Shown: positions 25,431 to 37,941, counted from the first letter of the stretch. The stretch: 64,000 bases of DNA from Lota lota (GCA_026745465.1 JACYXH010000816.1:1186001-1250000), one strand, 5' to 3'. The notes: generated by a model from the letters alone, not told the origin. A program made the numbers and translations.

Positions 25431-25610
25431 CGTCCCGACGCACTGCATTCTGAAATAGCGCGGTGTTAATTAATCTTCATTTCACAATGTTGTGGCAGTG
25501 ATCTCCGTGTGCCTCCCGTTGGGTTGTAAATTAATCGGCTAATGGGTGGATAATTTATTAATTGTGTCCACCGTCAAGCCGCAAGTGTCAAAGGACTTTT
25601 AATCACAGTT
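25431..25610. promoter_or_regulatory. Possible conserved regulatory stretch (TAAT-rich)
   Basis: Unique, non-repetitive sequence with clustered homeodomain-core words (ttaattaatc, taaattaatcgg, ggctaatggg, ttattaattgtg). This composition is typical of vertebrate conserved non-coding enhancers but is not proof. Conservation cannot be judged from one sequence. Confidence 0.2.
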
Positions 25611-25732
25611 GGGGTGAATGCTCCATCAACTCAAGAGCATAAAACACGTTGAACTGCAGCGTTGGAAAGTTCCACGCAGTCCCAACATAACTTATCTGTT
25701 CACCTTGAGATGGTAGTGTTGCACCGTGTGTT

Positions 25733-25788
25733 GGGTGGGGTGGGGGGGATGGGGGGGAGTGGAGGGGGGGGGGAGTGGAGGGGGGGAG
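25733..25788 (+). repeat. G-rich minisatellite-like stretch, G-quadruplex potential
   Basis: Runs of 7, 7, 12 and 7 G separated by at, agtgga and agtgga, with a small internal reiteration of agtggaggggggg. It satisfies the four-run quadruplex pattern on the plus strand. Confidence 0.75.
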
Positions 25789-26162
25789 GTTACACGCAGC
25801 AGAGTGCAGAGGCGTCCTCTGCATTACCAAACCACAGGGGTCTGAGTGAGTGACCGCATTTACTTAATGTTACACACTACATTTTGAAACATGCTGATGA
25901 ATGTGGTCCAACCATGTTCAGCTTTGTTGTTTGTAGAAGAGACACAATGTGTCGGTAGAAAAGAGACAGACGTTTTAACTTGAGTTTGAGGCTGCTTCAG
26001 ATTGATTCCCTTTCAACATAGAAATCTGAAATGTGAGGATAGTTAGCACAAAACAAAAGAAAGCTTGACTTACCGCGACCTTCTGAGTCCTATAGCTATT
26101 CTGCACTCTGTCGAGTTGTGTTTTTTCAATATTGATTGATAGAGATGTCTTTGTAATCACTC
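25789..26162. other. Unique non-coding sequence
   Basis: Nothing recognised. Confidence 0.5.
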
Positions 26163-26231
26163 CCAAGTTACTTGTAAGTCACATTGGATAAAACCATCTG
26201 CCAAATGATCTGCTAAATTAGAATGTAAATG
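26163..26231 (+). mobile_element. SINE/LINE 3' tail relic
   Basis: Contains acttgtaagtcacattgg, ataaaaccatctgcc and ctgctaaattagaatgtaaa in that order. This matches the well known fish retroposon tail of the form taagtcgc-ttggataaaagcgtctgctaaatg-aatgtaaatg, with several substitutions. Only the tail is visible; the body upstream is not recognisable. Confidence 0.6.
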
Positions 26232-28313
26232 GCTGAAGCTGTTCGCTATTTCGCCTTGTAGCTCTATCCACAAGGAGCAGCAGTAAACTATTTTTATCCC
26301 AGCACTAAAGGTCATGAGAATATAATGATTGATACACTACTCCTCATTTTTGTGGGTGGGGTTTATCTGCAGTCATTTTGATGTGGGACACAGCAAGGGC
26401 GGTTGTGTGGCTTAAGAGGCATTGCAGCCTTCCTCCTTGGTGGGAGATGTTAGTCTGTTGTCACCCCATTGTTTTTATCCAGAGCACTCTTGGCATTTAA
26501 GTGTTTGGATAGATTTGCTTGATAAGATTTTGTGCGATTTGGAAAATGGTGGCACTTTATACTACTTGGCACCAGGTCAGTTCCAATGCATCATTTTGTC
26601 TGAATCAATCTCTTTGCCGCCCCCCTCCCCCCTTATCTGTCTTGCAGTCTCATTATCTCAATATTGCGATCCCCAGAAAGATGCTGAACTGCAATTCCAA
26701 GATAACCTGACTATCCTCCCAAAAGTGTTTTCAGATATTTTACAGTAAGGAGTTTTGTACATTCAATTGAGTCCTTTAATATGTGTTTGGATGAATGTCA
26801 TATTGGAATATAATAGCTTATCTGCAGACTAAGGTGCAAATCAATCAACAAGTTTAAAAATACAGCAAAAGTTCAACTTTCTGTTGAATCAGCAATAGCC
26901 TGGAGTGGAAATGAGTTGGCCTTGCTAGAGCAAGTCCATATAGTAAACGGTCTCATTTCCTCCTGGGGATAAATTCTAAATAACCACAGAATAACTGAAC
27001 TTCAAATGAACCACAATAGCAATTTGTTTATCAAAGAGTCTACATGCATTAATCTAAAGTAAAACTAATTTGGATTTTAACGCACCCTCTGCCTTTTAAC
27101 GATTGGATTTGAGACAAAAGATTAACAACTTTTGTTTTTGGCATAAAATACAAGCAATTTGAAGATTTTAGAGGAGTCAGTAATCGCAACAAGAACTAAA
27201 AACACTAAATTTGCCTTGAGGCTTATGTGCTGCACTATTCTTGCTTGCAGTGACTAGTTTCCATATTCTCTTCCTCCAGTATATCTCTGAACGCTCTTGT
27301 TGAAGATGCTTTATGAATGCAGATCACATTTAGGCCAGAGAGCACGCGTGTCTATCAGCATACTCCGACAGGTAAATGCTGGTTTCATTTTACTCAAACA
27401 ACTCTACTCAAATCAGCATTTTCTATGATTCCAATAGAAAAAAATACAGTATCCTCAATGTTTGTCCTTGATATTATATATTCCTATGTGACTGTTTTAA
27501 ATAAAGTATGCTTTACCCAAATTGAGCATAGATCACTATTGTATGTGACGAGGTGTTTTGACAGTTCATGTCAAAAGACTAATTGAGAAAAGAGTCCCCA
27601 GTCCTGGAATATGAATTGAAACTGTGTTACAGCAACAAGTCAACAGGGTTTAAGATGGCCATTAAAACAACAGCGCATCCCACTGCAGACCAAGTTCAAC
27701 ATCAAAAGCAGCAGGGGCATGAAATAAATGTACAATTATGATAATAAGGAGATGCCTGGGGTTTAATGGCCAGCACTTTGTTCGTACATTGCCTGGTTTT
27801 CTGTAAAAAGCCACAGTTCGAAGAAAATACAATTATTACTTCAACTCTTGAGTTAGAGGGGATGAAAAAAATAGTTTCTGTTTCTTCTAGTCCCAGTCCA
27901 GTTCAGGCAAAGCCACGCCTGAAGTAGAATATCGTCACAGAGAAAAACACAACATGACAATTGTTTTGTTTTCCATTTTTCTTTTCCATGGCGAGCTCCT
28001 GTTCTTAAATCGTACAGAATCAAACATTTCCGTTTTTGAAAAAAAAAAGTGTTATACCTCAGAGGTTCCAGATTTGACTTTCCTCTTGACAATAAAAAAT
28101 AAATAAAAAAGTTTCACCCTGTTCGGATTTCCACAAGTTGCCGATAAGCATTCTGCTGGATGTTTTTTCTGCACTGGAATGGCTTACATCAATATAGCCT
28201 GCAGGAAGATGATGTAGAAAGAGAGAGAGGCCCTCATGTGTGTATTGCGCATCCATGGCACCGGTGTGAATTTGTCTCTATAAGGGTTGTTACCTTTGGT
28301 TCAACAACCCTAG

Positions 28314-28315
<2 letters not shown>
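26232..28315. other. Unique non-coding sequence
   Basis: AT-rich with no recognised gene or element. Open frames are under 110 codons with no domain resemblance. Confidence 0.5.
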
Positions 28316-28367
<52 letters not shown>

Positions 28368-28368
28368 C

Positions 28369-28428
<60 letters not shown>
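28316..28428 (+). repeat. Two (TG)n blocks joined by a taaccc hexamer
   Basis: tg repeat 28316-28364, the hexamer taaccc at 28365-28370, then tg repeat to 28428. Confidence 0.95.
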
Positions 28429-28429
<1 letters not shown>

Positions 28430-30927
28430 TTGTTGCAATATACTGAGAGGAGCAGAAAATGGAAAAAGGGGGTGATGCTGAAAGATCATGCAGAGTGAGG
28501 TACATTTAGATGCGGCTTGTGTGGAAGGAGGATACAGTTGTTTAACTTGGCCAACATCCCTCATTATTCCTCGCTTACCTTAACTTTCTGAGGATGGAAT
28601 AAGGTGGCTTCTAGACACAGCACCATTGGGATGTTTCCTTAATTGCAATTTAAACCCTATTTAAATTACTTGATTTAATTGGTTGATGAGGGTTGCTTTA
28701 ATAAGATTTCCTAATGCAATTTTACGGCAAATTTACCTATCTTATCAATCAACGATACATCATGTAGTTCCCATGGTGCTCTGCTTTTATTAGTGTTTCC
28801 AAAAGTACAATGATTCAAATCAGAGAGTTTGTATTACTGTACATGATGAGTAAAGATAATGCTCTTCTGAGACATTAGTAAAAATAGTAAAAATACCAAA
28901 TGAGTAAATATAAAAACGTGAAATTAGACGTCATTTATATCCAACAATGTCTTGCTAATGTTGTCCTGCTGAGTCTTACAAATGTGGTAATTTATTTCCC
29001 AAAAGTTAATGAAAGATTCATGTCTTCCCCAAGAAGTCCAACAGAAATGATTATGCAGTGTGGGCTGCACAGCTCTTGGTTCTTTTGCATTTCTCTAAGG
29101 GCACTGCAGTAGTCAGAGGTTGGTGGAACCCTTTAGGATAAATAAGACAAGCATCCTGGTTCAGCAGCTTATATGTTTGTGTCTAGATACATACGCTTTA
29201 AATAAAATATTGTATTTTGTAATTTAAAACAGTAAAAAGTATATGTTTAAAATAGATTAGTACAATTATGTTTGTGGCAGAACATAAACAAGCGTAATGC
29301 CACAAAATGCTTGAGGGACTGGGTGCCTTGTTTGGTTTGCATAGTTATTAGAGACATATCCAGATTTAGTCCCAGACAAATACTTAAAACGTCACTACTT
29401 CTAAATTCCAATACTTACACAACAATCTGAAAAGCACAATTGTGTAATGAATTGAGTAAAGAGAAAGGACAATGATTTTAAGATGATGAAAAGACCACAG
29501 TGCTACCATACGTTCTATTGCCTGTTAGCTGACGTGAATCAAGAAGGACGATATACAATTCTGAAGGTGTGTTGTGAACAGTGTTATGCTGCCCAGCGGT
29601 TCTCCAATCCTCAGCTAGACCCAGTGAATCGAGTGCTGCTCTTCCTGTAGCTTTGCTACGTGGTCGGTTACCTTTTCAACACTGCATCAAGAAAAAGATA
29701 CCTGATTCACACCAAAAAATGTGGCGTAGGGCGTTTCAAGCGTGCCTAGTTCACATCAACTCAGTCATTTCATATTCATTTGTGAAGTCTGATCAGTACC
29801 GACTTTACCTCGTTAAAACAGATTTACTCTACTTTCAATGGGCAAGGGATCTTTCCTTTCCCGTTTTTCTGTTTTTTCTTGGGTTTGATGGATGATATGG
29901 CACAGACGTCCAGTTCAAGTCTCTCGAGGTACCCCTCCCTCTCTTCTTTGCAGGTAAGCCGCCGTAAGACCCGATGCACACGCGTCAAAACAGTGCGTTT
30001 GCACCGGGGCCCCGTTAACAGGGGCCTGCCAAGTAGCAATGTAAACACGCAAGGGAAGAATAAATAAACACAGCAGCCGTCTTCAACATGGAGGCACACA
30101 CATGACGCACTACACCACCGCATTAGCTAAACGCATTGGCTGTGTCCCAACTGCTGGATGCTTCCTAGATAGGGACCTCTATGTAGGAGCTGTGATGATG
30201 TAGGACCAACCCCATTTCTGTTGGAAGCACGAGATTACGATTATAGCTAGGGTGCTTGATTTGCGTTACTGGACATTTGAAGGAGACATTGATTGGCTGC
30301 TCGGCAAGGTCAGAGAAAGGTCTGGATTACGAGATTTCTGTTTCAGTCGGTTATTCTATGAGGTGCGTGTTTGGAAAGAGTCATTAAACGAAATGATTGT
30401 GCAGCTTGATGATTGATTCTTAACTCGGCCCAGTGTGTCCGCAACTTTCTAACCTTCCAACTTACCCTAACTTTTATCGTCATTATTAATTAGCTCCATT
30501 TTACTCCATTTTTTAGCTACTTTGAACCTTTGCTTACGCGAGCAGCATGAATGTGTTACCGAGAGATATCAGAGGTCGACGTAATTCTTCTCTCTTTATA
30601 AAAATTTTTAACATTTTGCCCAAATTTCTTCCCGCTTCAGGGCATCGTCTTTCATTATGGCCGATTAAATGGCTGATAAAACGGCAAAATTGTCTCCACA
30701 CTCTTCCATCGTCTTCTGGCATAGCATAGCAAGACGCTGTTTTTACTTTTCCTCATCCTGCTCTTCTCAATCCTGCCTCGTTGACTTGCTCCATCTCTCC
30801 AACCCCTCTCTTCCTCCACCTCCTATCCCAAGGTACTTCTTGCTTCTGAATTTTGCATGCTTGTACGCTGAGGCAGACAGCCTGGAGAATCTGTTTCAAA
30901 CTCCTTTTTTCAGCTCACATATTTGTG
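28429..30927. other. Unique non-coding sequence
   Basis: 29880-30125 is relatively CpG-rich and includes acacgcgtcaaaacagtgcg and ggggccccgttaacaggggc. It reads like a decayed mobile element, but no family can be named. No gene recognised. Confidence 0.4.
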
Positions 30928-30952
30928 CACACACACACACACACACACACAC
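30928..30952 (+). repeat. (CA)n microsatellite
   Basis: Pure ca repeat. Confidence 0.9.
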
Positions 30953-31260
30953 CTACCTCATTAATGTTCCATGTTAAATAAATGTTTCAGTGGGATCCTT
31001 TTACTCGGCATGCTAGAGTTTTGTTGGGGGAGATGTTGCTTTACCGCATGCCAAATCTGTGAACCTCAATCCTTCACCGGCGTTACCCTTCTGAACTCCT
31101 TCCTAAACAACGGTATCGTGAATACCTAACAAAGACGGAGCGGAGACGGCGAGGGAGGGAACATGAAACGAAACACAGGATCGTCAGTCAAAGTACAAAA
31201 AAATACCACTCCGATTTTGCAAGATGGCCCTCGTGATCGACGCAACCGCTGCCCATGCTG

Positions 31261-31375
31261 TGTACGCATGCGGCCAGCTGTGTACGCATGCGGCCAGCTG
31301 TGTACGCATGCGGCCAGCTGTGTACGCATGCGGCCAGCTGTGCACGCATGTGGCCAGCTGTGTACGCAGCGGCCC
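31261..31375. repeat. Minisatellite, 5 units of 20 bp plus a partial
   Basis: Units tgtacgcatgcggccagctg start at 31261, 31281, 31301, 31321 and 31341; the fifth has cac and tgg variants and a sixth is partial. Each unit packs three short palindromes (gcatgc, ggcc, cagctg) and two CpG sites. Flanking sequence (gacgcatgcgagcgg) looks like further decayed units. Confidence 0.93.
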
Positions 31376-33425
31376 GATGACGCATGCGAGCGGTTGGCAC
31401 GCAGAATGTTAATGAATCATGAATAATCGATCTTGTTTTTTTTTCCTGCCCATCACTTCATAATTGCCCCGCCTGATCTCTGGAAGGTCAAATCAAAGCA
31501 GTCCTGCATCGATACTGTAAATTAGTCATGATAAATAAACGGCGTTTGTCTTGAGTTTGAAACTCAGGTTTTTCTTTGTATTTATTTAATGGGGTGTCAT
31601 TTAGTCCTGCCCGGTTTGGCAGTGTTTTTGTTTTCGCCTTTCTTTCATTTTTATCTTCTTTTTTTTTTAAAGAGAATCCCCGCTCCTAAACTCATCGTCT
31701 GCCACTTCAATTGGGTCCATGCTGAACCAACCTGATAGTTGTGGAAGTAGCTAGAAGCTAAATACGAATCATTTGTGTTGGTTTTCTTCACTTGCAAGTG
31801 TTTCGTATCTGGTTTTAGTTTGTGTGTGTCCTTTAAGAGGGGTATTTTACAGGCCAATCCATTTGTATAGCCAGAAACTCAGGGCTCCTCCTAGGCGCAT
31901 AGCATTACATAACTGTATCTGTACAAGCCCCAATCAAACCCAGAGTGGGCAGGCAAATGAGCATTTCCCAACAGTTGGGATTTGTCTTGTTATTTCTAGA
32001 CAGTATATTCTTGCATTGCACATTTTCATGTCACGTCAATCTACACAGGCCAATCCATGGCAGAAGGTCTTCAGATAACCCTGAGAGCTAGAGACTGGTT
32101 TCCTACAAGATCACTAAAGACTTGATTGATTGACTAAAGATAAGACTAACATACATGTTGTCTATGCTGTTTAGGGTGGTCCAAAACAGAATATGCAGAA
32201 AAACATCGTCAAGGGCACTGAGGTATAGCTCAGAAATTCATTAGCCAATGGGACGGCCCACGTGATAGGACATTTGTGTCAGAGCTAAAGAAAAAGTCAG
32301 GCAACACAAACGAGAGCTGGCAGTTCATGCGCAAAGACGAGAGTGAGGGCAACCGTCTGATCGGTGAGAAAGAAGCAGAGGGGACTGTAAACAAAAGGAA
32401 ATATCAAAATAGTGAAAGACCAAGTTTACACCATTACACAAATTATTCGTTTGCAAGTTATGAGTTTAACTTTTGACATTAACATGTTTGCCTCAATGAG
32501 TTGTATTCTCTCAAATTCTTATCTTATTTTATTCAATATCTTTTGTTTGTATTATATTGACACAAATCTAATTCCATACGGTCACAGCCTCGGTGAATAA
32601 ACTATAGCATTTGTCCAGTCTACACTTTTGTCCTTTGCTGTTGCCCTAGATGCTATATCGGCCATCTTTCCTCTGCAACAGTGATTACGTGAAGCTAATG
32701 GAAACGTCCACTAATGACAATACATCATGTTATTGTGCATACATACCTGTTCTACCGTATGCATTGTGCTGACTTTCCTAAGAAATCTGCCAGCCCTTAA
32801 CCCCTGTGCAACACCCAGAAAGAACCTGATGTTATCGGCAGTGCATGCATTGTGTTGACTGCTTAGAGACATATTCAACCTGCACTATGTATGTTTCCCA
32901 GTTAGTGGCTTGGGTGGTAGCTACAGTAATAGCTTTATTATTTGCAGACGAAAGTTGACATGAATAAAGTAATTCGCTGCAGTAGAAATGTACAAAGTGC
33001 ATGCTTAATATTTGTAACTGACTGAAACATATGCCATGGAGATTTTCTCTTTGACATTTATATACATACTCTTCTATGCAATTATTTGATCAACAGTGCC
33101 TAACAATAACAGGAGAATGGGTTAGTAAATGCATTTGCAGAACAGGCTTTTCCACAGCATGAATGACTGGAGAATGGGGTGGCAACGCCACACTCCAGGT
33201 ATTCAATCATGCTATTAGAAATGTGTTCACCCATATGTCAGCTACATTATAATGCAGCCTGGCTTCATGATACATTTACATTACTCTCATTGTACCACCT
33301 GTGAAAAATTACTCAGCGGCCAGTATAACACCTCAAGGTGAAGCTGCAATAATGAAAGAAAAGAAAAGAAAACAGCTGGGGGAGGGGAAGTCTTCTATGG
33401 AATCACCCGCGATACTGGGAACGGA
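31376..33425. other. Unique non-coding sequence
   Basis: No gene recognised. A short aaagaaaag reiteration occurs at 33354-33372. Confidence 0.5.
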
Positions 33426-33432
33426 ACGGGGA

Positions 33433-33733
33433 CCCACGTGTTACAGGCCCTTAGGTTGAGTCAGGAGCCCACGTGCTACAGGCCCTTAGGTTGAGTCAGG
33501 AACCCACGTGCTACAGACCCTTAGGTTGAGTCGGGAACCGGGAGCCCACGTGTTACAGGCCCTTAGGTTGAGTCAGGAACCCACCTGTTACAGACCCTTA
33601 GGTTGAGTCGGGAACCGGGAGCCCACGTGTTACAGACCCTTAGGTTGAGTCAGGAGCCCACGTGTTACAGACCCTTAGGTTGAGTCAGGAGCCCACGTGT
33701 TACAGACCCTTAGGTTGAGTCGGGAACCGGGAG
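33433..33733. repeat. Minisatellite, 8 units of 35 or 42 bp, each with an E-box
   Basis: Units start at 33433, 33468, 33503, 33545, 33580, 33622, 33657 and 33692. Each starts cccacgtg (cccacctg in the fifth) and contains cccttaggttgagtc. Units 3, 5 and 8 are 42 bp because of a 7-bp internal reduplication around gggaaccggga. The palindromic E-box CACGTG is kept in seven of eight units. Confidence 0.95.
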
Positions 33734-33851
33734 CTGCGTCCAGGGCTTCCGACACGAGGAGATGGCAGAGGGTGACGGTACTCCTCAAGGTAAAGACACC
33801 GCATGCATAAAGATGCTCTTCAGTCCATTAGTTAGTTAGATGTGGTGGTGG

Positions 33852-34059
33852 TGGTGTGTGTGTGTGTGTGTGTGGGTGGGGTGGGGGGGAGATTTCAATG
33901 CTGTAGATTGAAAAAAAAGTAGAGGGCATCACCAATACACATGCATTCACTCCCCCGCTTATGATGCAGGCCAGGGACTTGTGTGTACAATGTCAATCCA
34001 TTATGAGCCAATACAATGGGGGGGGGGGGGGGTTCACTCTGTGTGTGTGGGTCCATGTA

Positions 34060-34135
<76 letters not shown>

Positions 34136-34207
34136 AAAATGCAATCTATACTAGATGTATGTTTTTGGGAATAGTCCGTTTAGTTTATATACAAATGTTG
34201 CAGTCTA

Positions 34208-34240
<33 letters not shown>
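33852..34240 (+). repeat. Cluster of (TG)n tracts and a poly-G run
   Basis: tg repeats at 33852-33873, about 34063-34135 (with an internal ta near the end) and 34209-34240; poly-G (15 nt) at 34018-34032. Confidence 0.93.
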
Positions 34241-34272
34241 CATATTTCTGAAGAACACCTTGCCATAGGGGA

Positions 34273-34340
34273 TGTACAAGGGGTACTAGGGGTACCCATT
34301 GTACCCCTAGTGGTAGTACCCCTATGTACAAGGGGTACTA
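34273..34340. repeat. Hairpin-forming palindrome with 16-bp direct repeat edges
   Basis: ggggtactaggggtac (34280-34295) pairs with gtacccctag (34301-34310) and tacccc (34317-34322) around a 5-base loop, with tggtag bulged out. The word tgtacaaggggtacta occurs at 34273 and again, identical, at 34325. Confidence 0.7.
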
Positions 34341-35775
34341 TGTAGTACATTTGCATTGTCATTGATCAGTGCTCTGCTCTGTCTTTGAATCATTACCCGT
34401 CACACACAGATCTCATTAGTGTCCTCCTCACTTGTGAGTCTGAGGCGCAGCTCACTGCATACCAAGATGGAGGAGAGGGCAGGAGTGACACCGAGGGATG
34501 GGAGGGAATCACGAGCCGAGGGCTGAGCACGCGCAGAGAGCGACGTGGGCATCCGACGAGACCGAGGGAGGACGTGTATAGTGCAGTAGTTGGTAGCAGG
34601 ATGTCTCCCTATCACCCACACAAGAGAGGTGTGGGTGAGGTGGATCAGCGTTTCTCAAACCATGCCCAGCGCATTGCTGTGGAACAGAGGCTAAACAAAT
34701 AGTTCAATAAGACGATACAAATAAGACGAATAAAACCGGCTCTACGTGTTTGAAGATATGTGCTCTGAATACTCATTGATCAATCAGACCACGGATTTTG
34801 CAGTCAACAAACAAATTTCAGATCACTCTGAAAACCATTTGTGCGATTAATGTTGATTTGGCAAATCCAGTTCTGTGTATAGTCAGGCTTGTTAGTGTAG
34901 GCGTAAGCTCTACTGCGCCCTGGCTTGAAGGGGCAGAGAACACAAAAGTGATTTTGTATTGTTTTAAACATGTTAATGTGTCTTATATGATCGTAGAAAA
35001 TCGTAGAGCAAAAGAACGGGGTTCACTTATACTTTAAAACAGTTTCCGTAAAGGCTGGCATAGATCATACGTGGACTACAAGGACATATATGGACTCCTC
35101 CTTAGTCGGCTTCCCCACAGTTCCTGCAGACTCCAGGTGTCTAATTACCTGAGGTAACGCTTCACTATAGCATTAGTGGTGACCTTATTTGCTACATATT
35201 AATGGCGTTTTCGTGCAACTTAGCATAGTGATTCCTTAGCAAGCCTAGTCACATACTATATACTATGTGTGATGTGAATATATTTACAATGCTATTCTAT
35301 ATGACAAAGTATAGAATAGTTCGCTTTGCTTTTCGAACTCGTGAACCAAAAGGCGTGTCGACATCAGGTCAGGCTAAGGTTCACAGTCACATTTGCCATG
35401 GATTCAACAAAAAATATTTCCAATCATCCGAGTTGCCTTCAAGTAAATCACCGAAGCTCTGCAGCAGTGTGTGTCTACGGCGAGCGAAATGGCCTGCGGG
35501 GTGAATGAACGATGCCATTATGGGTCAAACTGTGACGGCAGAACAGACACAGGAGAACCCTGCCAACTGACTCAGCTGTTGCACCAGGGCTACACCGCAG
35601 ACCGGGTTCTTTTTGGTTAACACGCGTCTGCTAGCAAGGAGAGCATTTTACAGCCATTAGCTTTTTAACACATCACCATGTGGCGCTCCATGATCACAGC
35701 TACCTTTCCCTGATTAGGCCCCTTATAGGCGGAATACAACTCACTGGCCCCGTCCCCCGCCGTGCTTTGGTGATG
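34341..35775. other. Unique non-coding sequence
   Basis: 34885-35035 contains 'tctactgcgccctggc' and a run of TE-like sequence, not assignable. No gene recognised. Confidence 0.45.
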
Positions 35776-36086
35776 TCTGGATGTCTTGCGTTTGTGTGTT
35801 CCTCTCTGTCTGACTGTGTCTGTTTCTGCGTGCATGTCTGTCTCTGTGTGTGTGTGTGCGTGTTTGTGTGTGCGTGCGTGCCTACCTGTGTGTGATTGTG
35901 TGTGTGTGTGTGTGTGTGTGTACGTGCGTGCGTGCCTACCTGTCTGTGTATGTGTCCCTGTCTGTCCCTTTGTCTGCATGCGTGCCTGCGTGTGTGTCTG
36001 TGTGATTGTGTGTGTGTGTGTGTACATGCATGCGTGCTTGCATGTGTGTATGTGTGATTGTGTGTGTGTACACACACACACACACA
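35776..36086 (+). repeat. Compound TG/CGTG/CTGT low-complexity region ending in a TG-CA palindrome
   Basis: Interspersed tgtgtg, cgtgcgtgcctacctgt and ctgtctgt words recur over 300 bases; the word gtgcgtgcgtgcctacctgt occurs twice (near 35868 and 35924). It ends at 36059-36080 in a perfect 22-bp palindrome where tg repeats flip into ca repeats. The open frames of Cys-Val or His-Thr repeats are by-products. Confidence 0.85.
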
Positions 36087-36402
36087 AAAACGCAAAGTGA
36101 GTCACTGGTTAACATGAATAATATTAATAGAGTTAGTAGAATATCTATTTGAACTCCACCACATTAAATAATTTCCTTATTTGTTCATCATTTTCATTGA
36201 TGAATAAATACCTTTTCAAAGTCATTATGTATTGGTCCAGCAAATGACTTTCTATTGCAGAGTTGGTCGTGGTGCTAGTGTTGGATAGTTGCAATGAGAT
36301 GTGGAACTCTTGCATAATTGTTGCTATCAGAATGGCCTTCGTTATTTCAGTGCAGCCCTGCCATTGGAATTTACTAATTGCCATGTCGTAATTGGGTCCA
36401 CA

Positions 36403-36561
<159 letters not shown>

Positions 36562-36826
36562 AAGCGTAAGCGCACAAACACTGCACATCTATATATTTAT
36601 GTAAGAGGGCTTACTCAATAAGGACAATATAATATACTGTATATTTTACATATTTGTTGAGGCATTTATTCTACACTGACTTTCTTACAATGGGTCGTTT
36701 TGCACCAATTGCATCAAGAAGTCATGTCATGTGCTGTGCTCAAATAATCTGACCAAAGAGGCAGCAAAATGCCTGAGATGAACACGCAGGTCTTAGTTGA
36801 TGCATCCCAAATATATTAATCTTATG
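36562..36826. other. Unique non-coding sequence
   Basis: Nothing recognised. Confidence 0.5.
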
Positions 36827-36868
36827 CACACACACACACAAACACACACACAGACACACACACACACA
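36827..36868 (+). repeat. Imperfect (CA)n
   Basis: ca repeats broken by aaac and gac. Confidence 0.85.
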
Positions 36869-37480
36869 TAGACCTACACATCACAACCACAGTTCGACAT
36901 TCCAGATATATTGGATATTCTCAAAGCAGTGTCTTGTCTTTTCACACTTTTCCACATCACTCACTTTCTTTCTACATCACAATCTATCAGATGATTGCAA
37001 TTCAGAATTATCTGGGCGTACAGATACATTAAAACACGCGATTAAACTACACACCACAATAGTACTCCCATCACAAATACAACCCCTCACTTTGGCCTTC
37101 TGTAATATATATTAATATATTTGCTTCAACAACAAGTAAAATAGCTTGTTTAATATCGCCCGCTTCGCAACATTCAAAACTTTCAAAGCAATCAAAACGA
37201 GAGGCAACAGAGAAAGGTTAGCTGAAAAGAGAGAACAATGCAAAGAAGTGATGGGAAGAAAGAGGGTGAGTTTTTGTTAAAAAAAAGTGCATTCTTTAGA
37301 CGCTAGTAACCTTAGCCTGCAATGGACAATACGGTGGCTTTTTCGATGGGTTGTAATCTTTATCGCGTACGACATTTGAAGTTGTATTGATTCCAAATGC
37401 ATGAGAGAACAAATCTGAATAAGAATCAAAAAAGAAAAACAAGTAATGCGAGAGAGAATAGCCCACAAACACACAGACAA
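36869..37480. other. Unique non-coding sequence
   Basis: Nothing recognised. Confidence 0.5.
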
Positions 37481-37505
37481 ACACACACACACACACACAC
37501 ACACA
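37481..37505 (+). repeat. (CA)n microsatellite
   Basis: Pure ca repeat preceded by scattered caca words. Confidence 0.9.
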
Positions 37506-37941
37506 CCATCATTAGCATAAGTTGACAGGCATAAATGGAGACGTTCTGATGGCTTTCCTCTACATCCCAGAATAAAAGGCTGCAACAACCCCTGCGGCTT
37601 AGTGTGATGGATTGTGCCAAGCTAAATCCCAGCAAAGAGAAGAAAGCCGTACTGCACAAGTGCATACAGTCTTGTTATTATTGTTGTTATTAAGTATCAT
37701 GAAGAGATATTGAGTTGACAGCCTCCTTTATTGGATGAGCAGATAAACAGAACTGGTTTTGAGGTAGCAGGTACAAAGCAGAAAGCCCAGAGATCCTAGT
37801 AATGGTTGACCTACAACTCATTTCTGAAATCACATTGAACTATTACCATCACTTATTCGATGCACCGTTTATCGGACCAAGAAACAGTATCTGTTGCAAT
37901 CATTTGAGTCAGGTTGTCAACAAATTGGCTGCCTGTTGGCA

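Noticed and set aside
33433..33733. CRISPR-like or integron-like array
   Set aside because: Continuous tandem units with graded variation; no spacers and no integrase.
35665..36105. 146-codon His-Thr frame
   Set aside because: Translation of compound ca/tg repeats.
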